Of a DNA stretch of 35,616 nt, positions 8,365 through 16,743 are shown one piece after another. The stretch is from Desulfovibrionaceae bacterium. Its GTDB lineage: Bacteria; Desulfobacterota; Desulfovibrionia; Desulfovibrionales; Desulfovibrionaceae. The notes under the pieces were generated by a model. It saw nothing but the letters and a program-made list of their open reading frames with translations, was not told the origin of the DNA and did not search any database. The stretch lies in assembly GCA_015233395.1 (NCBI GenBank), contig JADFXV010000030.1, positions 1-35,616 on the forward strand. The letters run 5' to 3'. The position numbers and the translations under genes are program-made. How positions within the stretch are numbered: position 1 is the first letter of the stretch; every line of letters starts with the position of its first letter.

Positions 8365-9564
8365 ATGAGCGAATACACCGAGAGCGGCGCGGCCGGAAGC
8401 GCCGTCGGCCAAAGCCCGAAACGCTTTTTCACCTTCGGCGGCCGGGCCGCCTGCGGCCCCTTTTCCCTGGAGAGCGGGGCCAGCCTGGCCGAGGTCACGC
8501 TCGCCTACGAGACGTACGGCCGGCTTTCCGAGGCCCGCGACAACGCCGTCTACGTGGCCCACGCCCTGACCGGGGACAGCCATGCGGCCGGAATCTCTCC
8601 GGAAGACCAAAAGCCCGGCTGGTGGGAATCCATGATCGGGCCGGGCAAGGGCCTCGACACGGACAAATATTTCGTGATCTGCGCCAACGTGCTCGGCGGC
8701 TGCATGGGCTCGACCGGGCCAGGCTCGACCGATCCGGCGACCGGCAAACCCTACGGCCTGTCCTTCCCGCTGGTGACCATCGGCGACATGGTGCGCGCCC
8801 AGCGCCGCCTGGTCGACCATCTGGGCGTGGACCGCCTTCTGGCCGTGGTCGGAGGCTCCATGGGCGGCATGCAGGTCCTGGAATGGGCCGTGCGTTACCC
8901 GGACCGGGTGGCGGCGGCCGTGCCCCTGGCCACCTCGGCCCGCCACACCGCCCTGCACATCGCCTTCCACGAGGTCGCCCGCCAGGCCATCCTGGCCGAC
9001 CCGGACTGGAACGGCGGCGACTATTACGGCCGGGCGAACCCGGTCCACGGCCTGGCCGTGGCCAGGATGATCGGACACATCACCTACCTGTCCGATGAGG
9101 CCATGCGCCACAAATTCGGCCGCAAGCTCCAGGACAAGGCGGAAAAATCCTTCAGCTTCGACGCCGATTTCCAGGTGGAGAGCTACCTGCGCCACCAGGG
9201 CCAGAAATTCGTGGACCGCTTCGACGCCAACTCCTTTCTCTACATCACCCGGGCGGCCGACTACTTCGACCTGGCCGAGATCCACGGCCAGGGCTCGCTT
9301 GCCGGCGCCATGGCCAAGGCCGCGGCCGATTTCCTGATCGTCTCCTTCACCTCGGACTGGCTCTATCCCACCTACCAGTCCAAAGAACTGCTCAAGGCGC
9401 TCAAAAAAAACGGCCGGGAGGCGAGCTTCGCCGAAATCGACGCGCAGTGGGGCCACGACGCCTTTCTGCTGCCGAGCCCGGCGCTCGCCGAACTCATCCG
9501 GGGCCATCTGGACAAGAATCTGGCCCGGGTCCGGGCAGGCAAGGGGGCGGGCAATGCGCTATGA
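8365..9564 (+). CDS. metX: Homoserine O-acetyltransferase
   Basis: A 399-residue alpha/beta-hydrolase-fold acyltransferase that acetylates L-homoserine as the first committed step of methionine synthesis. The nucleophile is Ser165 in GGSMGGMQ; the other triad members are Asp331 (SFTSDWLYP) and His364 (QWGHDAFLL). The N-terminal half carries the family blocks [34 protein letters not shown] and [12 protein letters not shown]. Whether acetyl-CoA or succinyl-CoA is used cannot be decided from these motifs alone; acetyl is usual for this group. The start at 8365 gives a normal N terminus, with GCAGG about 8 bases before it. It overlaps metW by 11 bases. Confidence 0.94.
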   Translation: MSEYTESGAAGSAVGQSPKRFFTFGGRAACGPFSLESGASLAEVTLAYETYGRLSEARDNAVYVAHALTGDSHAAGISPEDQKPGWWESMIGPGKGLDTDKYFVICANVLGGCMGSTGPGSTDPATGKPYGLSFPLVTIGDMVRAQRRLVDHLGVDRLLAVVGGSMGGMQVLEWAVRYPDRVAAAVPLATSARHTALHIAFHEVARQAILADPDWNGGDYYGRANPVHGLAVARMIGHITYLSDEAMRHKFGRKLQDKAEKSFSFDADFQVESYLRHQGQKFVDRFDANSFLYITRAADYFDLAEIHGQGSLAGAMAKAAADFLIVSFTSDWLYPTYQSKELLKALKKNGREASFAEIDAQWGHDAFLLPSPALAELIRGHLDKNLARVRAGKGAGNAL

Positions 9565-10207
9565 CCTGCAGATCGTCGCCTCCTGGATCGAGCCCGGCGC
9601 CCGGGTCCTGGACCTGGGCTGCGGCCAGGGCGACTTGCTGGATTATCTGCGCGGGGAAAAAGACGCGCGCGGCATGGGCATCGAAATCGACGGGGAAAAG
9701 GTCCAGGCCGGCATCGGACGCGGGCTGTCGATTCTGCAAGGCGACATCGGCGAAGAGATCAAGGACTACCCGAAGGACATGTTCGACTACGTGATCTTAA
9801 GCCAGACCCTGCAACAGGTGTACGATCCCCTGGCCCTGATCCGGGAGATGCTGCGGGTGGGGCGCATGGGCATCGTCAGCTTTCCCAATTTCAGCCACTA
9901 CCGGGCCAGGCTGCAACTGCTCTTTTCCGGCGTCGCCCCGACCACCCGGGAACTGCCCTACCAGTGGTACGACACGCCCAACATCCGGGTGATCACCATC
10001 CGGGACTTCACCCGCTTCTGCGCCGCCGGAGGCTTCACAATCCTCAAATCGGCGGCCATCAAGACCTACTACAAAGAGGAAACCGGCGAAGCGCTGCGCC
10101 TTTTGCCCAACCTGCGGGCCAGCTACGGCGTGTTTTTACTGGAAAGGGGAGACCGGGACCGAAGGGAGATCGAAAGCGGAAAATCCGGGGAGAAACCCCT
10201 TTTTTGA
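9554..10207 (+). CDS. metW: Methionine biosynthesis protein MetW
   Basis: A 217-residue methyltransferase-fold protein. SAM-motif I is VLDLGCGQGDLLDYL, followed by GMGIEIDGEKVQA; the MetW-typical block LPYQWYDTPNIRVITIRDF is intact. MetW accompanies MetX in many bacteria and is required for, or stimulates, homoserine acetylation (family knowledge). The 11-base overlap with metX supports co-translation. The last residues (SGEKPLF) and the stop codon are encoded inside the left arm and apex of the palindrome at 10184-10229, so the C-terminal tail has been shaped by that repeat. Confidence 0.94.
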   Translation: MRYDLQIVASWIEPGARVLDLGCGQGDLLDYLRGEKDARGMGIEIDGEKVQAGIGRGLSILQGDIGEEIKDYPKDMFDYVILSQTLQQVYDPLALIREMLRVGRMGIVSFPNFSHYRARLQLLFSGVAPTTRELPYQWYDTPNIRVITIRDFTRFCAAGGFTILKSAAIKTYYKEETGEALRLLPNLRASYGVFLLERGDRDRREIESGKSGEKPLF

Positions 10208-10251
10208 AAAAAAGGGGTTTCTCCCCGGACCCCTCTTCCCAAAAAAACTTT
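10184..10251 (-). terminator. Composite palindrome with reversed head, end of metW
   Basis: A perfect inverted repeat with 22-base arms: 10184-10205 and 10208-10229, leaving two bases at the centre. The stem is TCCGGGGAGAAACCCC plus a run of six T/A pairs, so transcription from either side would make a strong hairpin with a U-rich end. The head of the repeat family, read on the minus strand as GTGAAAGTTTTTTTGGG then AAGAGGGG, lies at 10230-10251. The metW stop codon occupies the apex. Confidence 0.8.
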
Positions 10252-10253
10252 CA

Positions 10254-10314
10254 CATTTTTTGGAGATGGGGGTTTGGGGGAAGAACCTTTTTTTAAAAAA
10301 AAGGTTCTTCCCCC
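10254..10314 (+). terminator. Composite palindrome with forward head, end of mltD
   Basis: The head ATTTTTTGGAGATGGGGG is followed by a perfect 19-base-pair inverted repeat, GGGGGAAGAACCTTTTTTT at 10276-10294 and its complement to 10314. It lies back to back with the copy at 10184, so the convergent genes metW and mltD each have one. The minus-strand transcript of mltD would meet the stem about 54 bases after its stop. Confidence 0.8.
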
Positions 10315-10367
10315 AATTCTCCCAGTTCCCCCAATTTTCCCAACGCGCCGCATCGCGTAAAATAGTT

Positions 10368-11978
10368 CTATCGCCCTTCGACGTAGATGACGTCGCCTTC
10401 GCGCAGGCGAGCGTCCGCGCTCAGGTTGTTGTCGGCCAGCACGGCCCCCGGGCTGACGCTGAGCTTGCGGGCGATGCTCCAGACGGTCTCGCCCTTGGCC
10501 ACCATGTATTTGCCCTTTTTCTTGCCCGCATCCTCCGGTTTGGCCGATCCGGGCTTGCTCTTCTCCCGGGGCGGCTCCGGCTTGGCCTTGACGGCGAGCT
10601 TGACCGGCGCGGCCGCCTTGGCCGGTCCGGCGTCCGCCGGATCCGGCCGGTAGACGACGGGCTTGTGCCCGGCGCCTTGCAGCGCGAGAGCCTCGGCGAC
10701 GGCGTCGCGCGCCTGGGTTTTGTCCTTGTCCGGCAAGGCCTGGGCCGAGGCCTGGACCGCAGTCTCGGCCTTGCCCGCCTTCCGGCCGGACGCCCTGGCG
10801 TCGTCGATCGCGCCCAGAGGCAAGGCGTCCAGAGACGAACTGTCGCTCGCCACGAGGTAGGTCTGTCCGGGCGCCAAATTGTCGGGCAGGCCGGGATTGA
10901 GGCTGCGCAAGGCGGCGACGGGCACGCCCGTGGAACTCGACACCCGCCACCAGGTGTCGCCCCTGGACGCGACCAGCACGCGGTACCCGGCCCGGGCCGA
11001 ACCGGGCTCGGCCAGATACGCCTGAGCGCGCTCGACGCGCGCGGCGGGCAGATACACCGGCGAACTTGCGTCCGGCGGACTGACCTGGCGGCGAAAACCC
11101 GGATTGAATTCGCGGAACTCCTCCCAGCCCATGCCCGCGGCCCGGGCCAAAGCGGCCAGATCCGTGCCCCCGGGCACGGCGAGCTCTTTGACCGCCGGGG
11201 CGGCGTCCATGTGCACGGGTTCAAACCCCAAGGATTTGAGATTCTTTATAATCTTGAGCATGGCCAAAAATTTGGGCACGTACGCACGGGTCTCCTCGCG
11301 CAGCCAGGTCTCGTCCTTGGCCAGGTCCTTGAAACTCGCCGAGCCGCTGGCGGCCATGGCCCGGGTGATCTTGCCCTCGCCGGCGTTGTACCCGGCCAGG
11401 GCCAATTGCCAGTCGCCGAACCGGCCGTGCAGCTCGGCCAGATATTTGGCCGAGGCCATGGTCGCCAGATAGGGATTGCGCCGCTCGTCCACCCAGTAGT
11501 CGACGCGCAGGCCGAAACGCCGGGCGGTGGCGGGCATGAACTGCCACATGCCGCCGGCGCCCGACGAGGAATAGGCGAAATTGTTGTAGCCGGACTCGAT
11601 AAACGGCAGGGCCATCAGATCCTGAGGCAACTTGTTGCTGGCGAGCACCGCGCGCACGTACTGCAAATGAGGCTCGGCCCTGACGAGCCACCGTTTGACG
11701 GTGTCGCGCTTGGTCTCTAGGAAATATTGGACGTACCCCCTGACCTGCTCGGATTCCTCGCCGGTGAGATGGAAGGCGATCTCGCCGTGAGAGGCCAAAA
11801 CCTTGCGCTCCTCGGCGGTCAAGGGTCGCCCGCGCGAAAACTTGAGCCCGTCAAGCTCGGCCAACTCAGGGTCCAGATTGCCCGCGCCGAGGCCTTGCTC
11901 CTCGCCCGCATGCTGCCGGGCGCAGCCGGCCAAGCCAAACATTGAAGCCAGGACCACGACGAGAACCAATCGACCCAT
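10368..11978 (-). CDS. mltD: MltD-like lytic murein transglycosylase lipoprotein with LysM
   Basis: A 536-residue envelope protein. The signal peptide ends in a lipobox, FGLAGC (lipidated Cys19). The SLT/goose-lysozyme-like domain (about 95-250) has the catalytic Glu128 in ALPFIESGYNN, then GAGGMWQFMPATAR and LALAGYNAGEGKI. A variable, Ala/Lys-rich section with one probable degenerate LysM repeat (about 335-385) leads to a clear C-terminal LysM (about 487-535; KYMVAKGETVWSIARKL). It would cleave the glycan strands of peptidoglycan from the outer membrane side. GGGAGGG precedes the ATG. A hairpin array and a small unknown gene lie upstream on the same strand. Confidence 0.9.
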   Translation of the reverse strand: MGRLVLVVVLASMFGLAGCARQHAGEEQGLGAGNLDPELAELDGLKFSRGRPLTAEERKVLASHGEIAFHLTGEESEQVRGYVQYFLETKRDTVKRWLVRAEPHLQYVRAVLASNKLPQDLMALPFIESGYNNFAYSSSGAGGMWQFMPATARRFGLRVDYWVDERRNPYLATMASAKYLAELHGRFGDWQLALAGYNAGEGKITRAMAASGSASFKDLAKDETWLREETRAYVPKFLAMLKIIKNLKSLGFEPVHMDAAPAVKELAVPGGTDLAALARAAGMGWEEFREFNPGFRRQVSPPDASSPVYLPAARVERAQAYLAEPGSARAGYRVLVASRGDTWWRVSSSTGVPVAALRSLNPGLPDNLAPGQTYLVASDSSSLDALPLGAIDDARASGRKAGKAETAVQASAQALPDKDKTQARDAVAEALALQGAGHKPVVYRPDPADAGPAKAAAPVKLAVKAKPEPPREKSKPGSAKPEDAGKKKGKYMVAKGETVWSIARKLSVSPGAVLADNNLSADARLREGDVIYVEGR

Positions 11979-12009
11979 GCGCCCTCCCTATGAAATGTAA
12001 GCGTGTCCG

Positions 12010-12207
12010 GCAGGGGGCTCCGCCCCCTGCACCCCCGCCGGGGGCGATAATCGCCCCCGGACCCCCATAGCGGGGGGCGGCTGAGCCCCCTGACGCGGGG
12101 GTCCGGGGGGCATCATGCCCCCCGGCGGGGCCTGGGGCGGAGCCCCAGCGCAGGAGTCCAGAGGAGGCAAAGCCTCCTCTGGCGGGGTCCAGGGGCAGCG
12201 CCCCTGG
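12010..12207. repeat. Array of seven G/C hairpins
   Basis: Seven consecutive perfect or near-perfect palindromes in about 200 bases: 12010-12030 (loop TCC), 12038-12060 (core CGATAATCG), about 12073-12090, 12103-12125 (core CATCATG), 12132-12148 (loop GGA), 12158-12182 (core GCAAAGC) and 12189-12207 (loop AGC). They are separated by short linkers of the GGGGTCC/ACCCCC type. The array fills most of the gap between two minus-strand genes. Arms and cores recur in the arrays at 16543, 19259 and 28559. Stem lengths and spacing vary, so it is not a CRISPR or simple tandem repeat. Confidence 0.85.
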
Positions 12208-12218
12208 CCCCAGGCCGC

Positions 12219-12458
12219 CTACACGGCGGCGTGCAAGTTGTCGTTATGCCGGCGCAGTTCGTTGACCGCTCCGACCAGCAGGGCGCGCAGGCTGAAGAGG
12301 GAGGCGGCCGAAAGCCGTCCCTTGGCGCCGTCGAGCAGATCGCCGACCGTGCGGTCCAGGCGGTCGCCCTGGTCGTTTGGCCGGGTTGCGGCGTTCGTTT
12401 CGGGCGGATAGCCGGCCAATTTGCGTTCGACGATTTCGGTTAAGAAGGTCAGGTCCAT
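12219..12458 (-). CDS. Small hypothetical protein (79 residues)
   Basis: An unrecognised soluble protein, MDLTFLTEIVERKLAG... with two predicted helices, the second (LSAASLFSLRALLVGAVNEL) amphipathic and Arg/Leu-rich. There is no signal peptide, Cys pair or catalytic motif. CGGAG lies about 8 bases before the ATG, which supports translation. It points away from the nucleoside transporter, with a 123-base divergent gap that probably carries both promoters. The array of hairpins begins almost directly after its stop codon. It may be transcribed with mltD, but the array between them makes this uncertain. Confidence 0.6.
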   Translation of the reverse strand: MDLTFLTEIVERKLAGYPPETNAATRPNDQGDRLDRTVGDLLDGAKGRLSAASLFSLRALLVGAVNELRRHNDNLHAAV

Positions 12459-12581
12459 GTCGCGGCTCCGATTTTGACAATTTCCGGGAATTGGTGTTTT
12501 TGTCCCGGCTTCGGGTACTTAGCAACATTCATGCCCTGCCGGTGATTTTGCGCCGTGCGGCGGGGTTTCCGGAGAATGACG

Positions 12582-13823
12582 ATGCAAAGCGCCTTGGGGC
12601 TGGTCATTTTTTTGTTTCTCGCCTGGTGTTTGAGCGAGCGCAGGCGGACGGTCGCCTGGCGCATGATCGTTTCCGGTTTGGCCCTGCAATTCTTGGTCGC
12701 GGCCTTGATGCTCAAGGTTCCGTTTTTCCGGCAGATTTTGCTTTGGCTCAACGCCTTGGTCGCGGCCTTGGAGGAGGCGACCCGGGCCGGGACCTCCTTT
12801 GTTTTCGGCTATCTGGGCGGCGGCGTTTTGCCGTTTGCCGAGTCGCGGTCCGGCGCGTCGTTTATTTTGGCTTTTCAGACCCTGCCGCTGGTGATTCTGA
12901 TCGCGGCTTTGACTTCGCTGCTTTTTTACTGGCGGATTTTGCCGTTGGCCGTTCGTTTTTTTTCGCTGGTGTTGCGCCGGACCATGGGCATCGGCGGGGC
13001 GCTCGGCGTGGGCACGGCGGGCACGATTTTTCTGGGCATGGTCGAGGCGCCGCTTTTGATCAAGCCGTATCTGGCGCGCATGACCAGGAGCGAGCTTTTC
13101 GCCCTGATGAGCGTCGGGCTGGCCTGCATCGCCGGCACGATGCTGGCCATTTACGCGAGTCTGCTCAGGGAGGCGGTGCCCGATTCCACCGGGCAGATCC
13201 TGACCGCCTCGGTGATCCACGCCCCGGCGGCGCTTTTGCTCGCCGCCCTGCTGGTCCCGGAGACCGGCGCGCCCACGCTCGGCCACGAACTGCCCAAGTC
13301 CGAGGCTTCCGGGTCCATGGACGCGCTGTGCCGGGGGACGTGGGACGGACTGACGCTTTTTCTCAATATCGTGGCCATGCTCATCGTGTTCGTGGCTCTG
13401 GTCAAGCTGGTCAATCTGGGGCTTGGCCTGTTTCCGGACGTGCTGGGCGCGCCGGCGACCCTGGAGCGTCTGCTCGGTTTCATCCTGGCCCCGGCCGCCT
13501 GGCTGACCGGGGTGCCCTGGTCCGAATCGGCTGCGGCCGGGAGTTTGCTCGGGACCAAGGTGGCGCTCAACGAGCTGATCGCCTACATCGACATGACGCG
13601 GCTTCCGGCCGGGGCGCTCTCGGCCAAATCCCGGCTCATCATGGCCTACGTCATGTGCAGCTTTTCGAACCTGGGCAGCGTGGGCATCCTGGTCGCGGGT
13701 CTTGGGACCTTGTGTCCCGAGCGGCGCGCCGAGATCGTCTCCCTGTCCATGAAGGCGCTTCTGGCGGGAGTCATGGCCTCGCTGATGACCGGCGCGGTGA
13801 TCGGCGTTCTCGATCCGTATTGA
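12582..13823 (+). CDS. nupC: Concentrative nucleoside transporter (CNT/NupC family)
   Basis: A 413-residue integral membrane protein with about eight to ten hydrophobic helices. The CNT signature G-x-K-x3-N-E-x-x-A-Y is present as GTKVALNELIAY (about residues 325-336), and GTAGTIFLGMVEAPLLIKPY matches the re-entrant loop that binds the nucleoside. It would import nucleosides with Na+ or H+. The ATG at 12582 has GGAG at 12571-12574 with 7 bases between; the ATG at 12576 is too close. The hpt gene in this window could use the imported purines after cleavage, but the genes are not linked. The 207-base gap after it contains only short G/C hairpins (for example GCGGCC-GCAA-GGCCGC at 13976-13991). 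Confidence 0.9.
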   Translation: MQSALGLVIFLFLAWCLSERRRTVAWRMIVSGLALQFLVAALMLKVPFFRQILLWLNALVAALEEATRAGTSFVFGYLGGGVLPFAESRSGASFILAFQTLPLVILIAALTSLLFYWRILPLAVRFFSLVLRRTMGIGGALGVGTAGTIFLGMVEAPLLIKPYLARMTRSELFALMSVGLACIAGTMLAIYASLLREAVPDSTGQILTASVIHAPAALLLAALLVPETGAPTLGHELPKSEASGSMDALCRGTWDGLTLFLNIVAMLIVFVALVKLVNLGLGLFPDVLGAPATLERLLGFILAPAAWLTGVPWSESAAAGSLLGTKVALNELIAYIDMTRLPAGALSAKSRLIMAYVMCSFSNLGSVGILVAGLGTLCPERRAEIVSLSMKALLAGVMASLMTGAVIGVLDPY

Positions 13824-14030
13824 CCGGCGCAGCGGTTCGAAGAAGGGGGGCCGGGCGCAAAGGCGCGCTGGCGCGCATGCCGGGGCGCGTCTTGCTTTTT
13901 CTTCGTAATCATGCCAAATAACGGCCGGTTTTCAATGCGCCCCGGCCCGCACGGCCATATCCTTGGCCCGGAGCCGCGGCCGCAAGGCCGCCGGACGACG
14001 CGGGTTTCACCGCAACAAAGAAGCGCCGCC

Positions 14031-14477
14031 ATGAACGATCCCGACTTCGAGTGCAAACTGGACCGGCTCAAGCAGCTCTCCCTGGAGCAGGGCTTGCGCC
14101 TGACCCACCAGCGCCTGGAGATTCTGCGCGAGCTGGCTGCGGCCATGGACCACCCCTCGGCGGAAATGATCTACAAGCGCGTCCGCGTGCGCATGCCCAC
14201 CCTTTCTTTGGACACGGTCTACCGCACCCTGTGGACCTTCGAGCGCCTGGGCCTGGCCTTCCGCGTCCCGGCCCTCGGCGAACAGGGCCGCTTCGACGGG
14301 GATCTGTCGCCGCATCATCATTTCGTCTGCGACGCGTGCAGCGAAATCATCGACTTCACCTGGGACGCCTTCGAGAACATCGCCTTGCCCGGGACCGAGG
14401 CCGCGCTCGGCCGCATCGACCGCAAACAGGTCGTGCTCCGGGGCCTGTGCGGCAAATGCGTTCCTCAGGCGGCCTGA
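14031..14477 (+). CDS. perR: Fur-family metal/peroxide regulator, probably PerR
   Basis: A 148-residue winged-helix repressor. The DNA-binding part is LTHQRLEILREL and TLSLDTVYRTLWTFERLGL (about 24-75). Metal-site residues cluster in DLSPHHHFVCDAC; the structural zinc site is formed by Cys100/Cys103 and Cys140/Cys143. The position directly upstream of rubrerythrin points to peroxide sensing (PerR) rather than iron uptake control; a Fur or Zur role is possible. I took the ATG at 14031 because the longer frame from 13911 adds a Pro/Arg-rich leader unlike the family. No strong Shine-Dalgarno sequence is visible. A 145-base gap separates it from rbr. Confidence 0.85.
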   Translation: MNDPDFECKLDRLKQLSLEQGLRLTHQRLEILRELAAAMDHPSAEMIYKRVRVRMPTLSLDTVYRTLWTFERLGLAFRVPALGEQGRFDGDLSPHHHFVCDACSEIIDFTWDAFENIALPGTEAALGRIDRKQVVLRGLCGKCVPQAA

Positions 14478-14535
14478 TCGCGCCCCTGCTTCCGGCCCAA
14501 GGCCGCTCGTTGCGCTCGGCCCGCGCAGTTTTTTC

Positions 14536-14561
14536 GTCAACTAAGACAAAAATGGTTGACT
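14536..14561 (+). promoter_or_regulatory. Candidate operator/-35 region for rubrerythrin
   Basis: GTCAAC (14536-14541) and GTTGAC (14555-14560) form an inverted repeat with 13 bases between. The right arm overlaps TTGACT, a good -35 hexamer. No convincing -10 is found 16-18 bases downstream; TTAATA at 14591 is too far away. The dyad differs from the classical PerR box, so its role as the PerR target is inference. Confidence 0.35.
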
Positions 14562-14622
14562 TTTCATCCGGAGTTGGGCAAGAGCAGTTCTTAATAACGT
14601 CCTCGTCAAAAAGGAGCCCATC

Positions 14623-15117
14623 ATGACCAAGACCAAGGAAAATCTCGCCCAGGCCTTTGCCGGGGAATCCCAGGCCAACCGCAAATACCTCGCCTTTGCC
14701 CAGCAGGCGGACAAGGAAGGCTACAAACGGGCGGCCAAGCTGTTTCGGGCCGCCGCCGAGGCCGAAACCATCCACGCTTTGGCGCATCTGAAAGCCATGG
14801 GCGCAATCGCCGACACGGCCGAAAATCTCAAGGCGGCCGTGGCCGGCGAGACGTTCGAATACAAGACCATGTACCCGCCGATGATCGAGGCGGCCAAGGC
14901 CGACGGCGACAAGGCCGCCGAACGCTCCTTCACCCTGGCCAACGCCGCCGAGGCGGTCCACGCCGCCCTCTACCAGGAAGCGCTCGACACGCTGTCCGCC
15001 GAAGGCGATGCGGATTTCTATCTGTGCACGGTCTGCGGCCACATCGCCAAGGACCACGCCCCGGACAAATGCCCGATCTGCGCCGCCGGCGCCAAGGCGT
15101 TCAAGAAGGTCGATTAG
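14623..15117 (+). CDS. rbr: Rubrerythrin
   Basis: A 164-residue non-haem di-iron peroxidase of anaerobes that reduces hydrogen peroxide in the cytoplasm. The four-helix bundle carries iron-ligand glutamates in AGESQANRKY, AEAETIHALAHL and ANAAEAVHAALY with the helical GETFEYKTMYPPMIEAA segment; the C-terminal rubredoxin-like domain binds one iron through Cys135, Cys138, Cys150 and Cys153 (CTVCGH and CPIC). The spacing of the second pair, 12 residues after the first, is the short rubrerythrin form. AAGGAG lies 7 bases before the ATG. The adjacent Fur-family gene is the likely regulator. A strong bidirectional hairpin follows. Confidence 0.95.
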   Translation: MTKTKENLAQAFAGESQANRKYLAFAQQADKEGYKRAAKLFRAAAEAETIHALAHLKAMGAIADTAENLKAAVAGETFEYKTMYPPMIEAAKADGDKAAERSFTLANAAEAVHAALYQEALDTLSAEGDADFYLCTVCGHIAKDHAPDKCPICAAGAKAFKKVD

Positions 15118-15135
15118 GACGCGCGGAACTGGAGA

Positions 15136-15175
15136 GAGCCGGGTGAAACTTTTTGAAAAAAAGTTTCACCCGGCT
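15136..15175. terminator. Bidirectional terminator between rbr and serS
   Basis: GAGCCGGGTGAAACTTTTT at 15136-15154 pairs with its complement ending at 15175. The A/T core supplies a U-run for transcripts in both directions, fitting the convergent genes on either side. The arms belong to the same family as 20825-20856, with GGGTGAAACTTTTT shared exactly. A short head remnant (ACTGGAGAGAG) precedes it. Confidence 0.85.
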
Positions 15176-15181
15176 CCCCCC

Positions 15182-16462
15182 CTACTTCTTCACTTCGATC
15201 CTCTCCAGCCTGCCCATATACGGCCGAAGCGCCCCGGGAACGGTCACGTTGCCCTCGGCGTCGGCGTAATTTTCCAGGATCGCGGCCAGGGTGCGGCCCA
15301 CGGCCAGCCCCGAACCGTTTAAGGTGTGCACCGGAAAATTCTTGTTCGAACCGGCGGGCTTGAAGCGGATATCGGCGCGCCGGGCCTGAAAGGCCTCGAA
15401 ATTCGAGCAGGAAGAAATTTCCCGGTATTTGTCCTGGCCCGGCATCCAGACCTCCAGATCGTAGGTCTTGGCCGAACCGAATCCCAGATCGCCGGCGCAC
15501 AGGGCGATGACCCGGTAATGCAAACCCAGCCGGCGCAACACCTCCTCGGCGTGGCCGGTGAGCTTTTCGAGTTCGTCGTAGGACGACTCGGGCTTCACGA
15601 AACGCACCAGCTCGATCTTGTCGAACTGATGCTGGCGGATCAGCCCCTTGGCGTCCTTGCCGTAAGACCCGGCCTCGGAGCGGAAACAGGGCGTATAGGC
15701 CGTATAGGCGATCGGCAGGTCCTGCTCGCGCAGGATCTCTCCCCGGTGCAGATTGGTCAACGGCACCTCGGCGGTGGGAATGAGATAATAATCCCAGCCC
15801 TCGAGCTTGAACAGCTCGGCCGCGAACTTGGGCAGCTGCCCGGTGCCGGTCAGGCTCGCGCTGTTGGCGATAAACGGCGGCAACACCTCCAAATAACCGT
15901 GCTCCACGGTGTGCAGGTCGAGCATCAACGAAATCAGCGCGCGCTCGAGCTTGGCCAAAGGCCCGGTCAATACCGCGAACCGGCTCCCGGCGAGCTTGGC
16001 CGCCCGGTCGAAATCAAGCGCCCCGAGCCTCGCGCCGATCTCCCAATGCTCAAGCGGCTTGCCGTCGAAGGCCGGTTTTTCGCCGTGGTGGCGGAGCACC
16101 GGATTGTCGTTCTCGTCGCGGCCGTCCGGCGTGGTTGCATGCGGGATGTTGGGGATGGTCAAAACAAAGGCCGAAACCTCCTCGTCCACGACGCGAAGCT
16201 CCTCGTCGAGCGCCTTGATGCGCTCGCCTACCTCGCCCATGCGCCCGATGATCCCCGAGGCGTCGCCGCCGGAACGCTTCAGCCGCGCCACTTCCCCCGA
16301 AGCGGCGTTGCGCTCGCCCTTGAGCGCCTCCACCTCGGCGAGCAACTCGCGGCGACGCGCGTCGAGCGCGGTAAACCCGTCCAAATCGATCTTGGCCCCG
16401 CGCCTGGCCATGGCCGCCTTGACCGCGTCCAAGTTGGATCGCACAAATTTGATGTCGAGCAT
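15182..16462 (-). CDS. serS: Seryl-tRNA synthetase
   Basis: A 426-residue class II aminoacyl-tRNA synthetase that charges tRNA-Ser. It starts [17 protein letters not shown], followed by the antiparallel coiled-coil arm (about 28-105). Motif 2 is [22 protein letters not shown], split here as CFRSEAG, with [10 protein letters not shown]; the serine-site block is [15 protein letters not shown], and motif 3 is [19 protein letters not shown]. The start at 16462 matches the family N terminus; an upstream in-frame ATG adds 28 unrelated residues. GAAGGA lies about 8 bases before. No T-box leader is recognisable; the divergent gap to gatB is occupied mostly by hairpin repeats. Confidence 0.96.
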   Translation of the reverse strand: MLDIKFVRSNLDAVKAAMARRGAKIDLDGFTALDARRRELLAEVEALKGERNAASGEVARLKRSGGDASGIIGRMGEVGERIKALDEELRVVDEEVSAFVLTIPNIPHATTPDGRDENDNPVLRHHGEKPAFDGKPLEHWEIGARLGALDFDRAAKLAGSRFAVLTGPLAKLERALISLMLDLHTVEHGYLEVLPPFIANSASLTGTGQLPKFAAELFKLEGWDYYLIPTAEVPLTNLHRGEILREQDLPIAYTAYTPCFRSEAGSYGKDAKGLIRQHQFDKIELVRFVKPESSYDELEKLTGHAEEVLRRLGLHYRVIALCAGDLGFGSAKTYDLEVWMPGQDKYREISSCSNFEAFQARRADIRFKPAGSNKNFPVHTLNGSGLAVGRTLAAILENYADAEGNVTVPGALRPYMGRLERIEVKK

Positions 16463-16542
16463 AATGGAATCCTTCAAATGGAGTCGCCACCATCTAAACG
16501 CGCCGCTATGCACAGTCAATGACCCTGGCCGCCCTCCGGGGG

Positions 16543-16660
16543 CCAAGGGGCTTTGCCCCTTGGAACCCCACCGGGGGGCATGATGCCCCCCGGACCCCCT
16601 CGATAAGGGGCGCGGCTGTGTCCCCTGACGCCGGGGTCCGGGGGCGGAGCCCCTGGTCTC
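16543..16660. repeat. Array of G/C hairpins between serS and gatB
   Basis: Modules: 16543-16563 (CCAAGGGGC-TTT-GCCCCTTGG), 16571-16593 (CCGGGGGGCAT-G-ATGCCCCCCGG), an imperfect stem around 16606-16625 and a GGGGGCGGAGCCCC-type stem ending near 16652. A short direct repeat of CCCCCGGTTT follows at about 16661-16679. The second module has the same arms as 12103-12125, with a central G instead of C. The flanking genes diverge, so a terminator role for either neighbour is not obvious. Confidence 0.8.
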
Positions 16661-16743
16661 CCCCGGTTTCCCCCGGTTTGACGCCGGGGCGCGGCGCCGG
16701 TATAACCTCGGCGTATCATGTCACGACCGTGAAGGAGCGCATC

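Noticed and set aside
10260-11720. 486-codon plus-strand frame opposite mltD
   Set aside because: It would start inside the terminator palindrome and is a mirror of the mltD coding sequence.
12010-12207. CRISPR array
   Set aside because: Modules differ in length and sequence, spacers are not of constant size, and each unit is itself a palindrome.
16463-16743. T-box or other tRNA-sensing leader for serS
   Set aside because: No T-box core (TGGNACCGCG type) is present; the gap is filled with palindromic modules.
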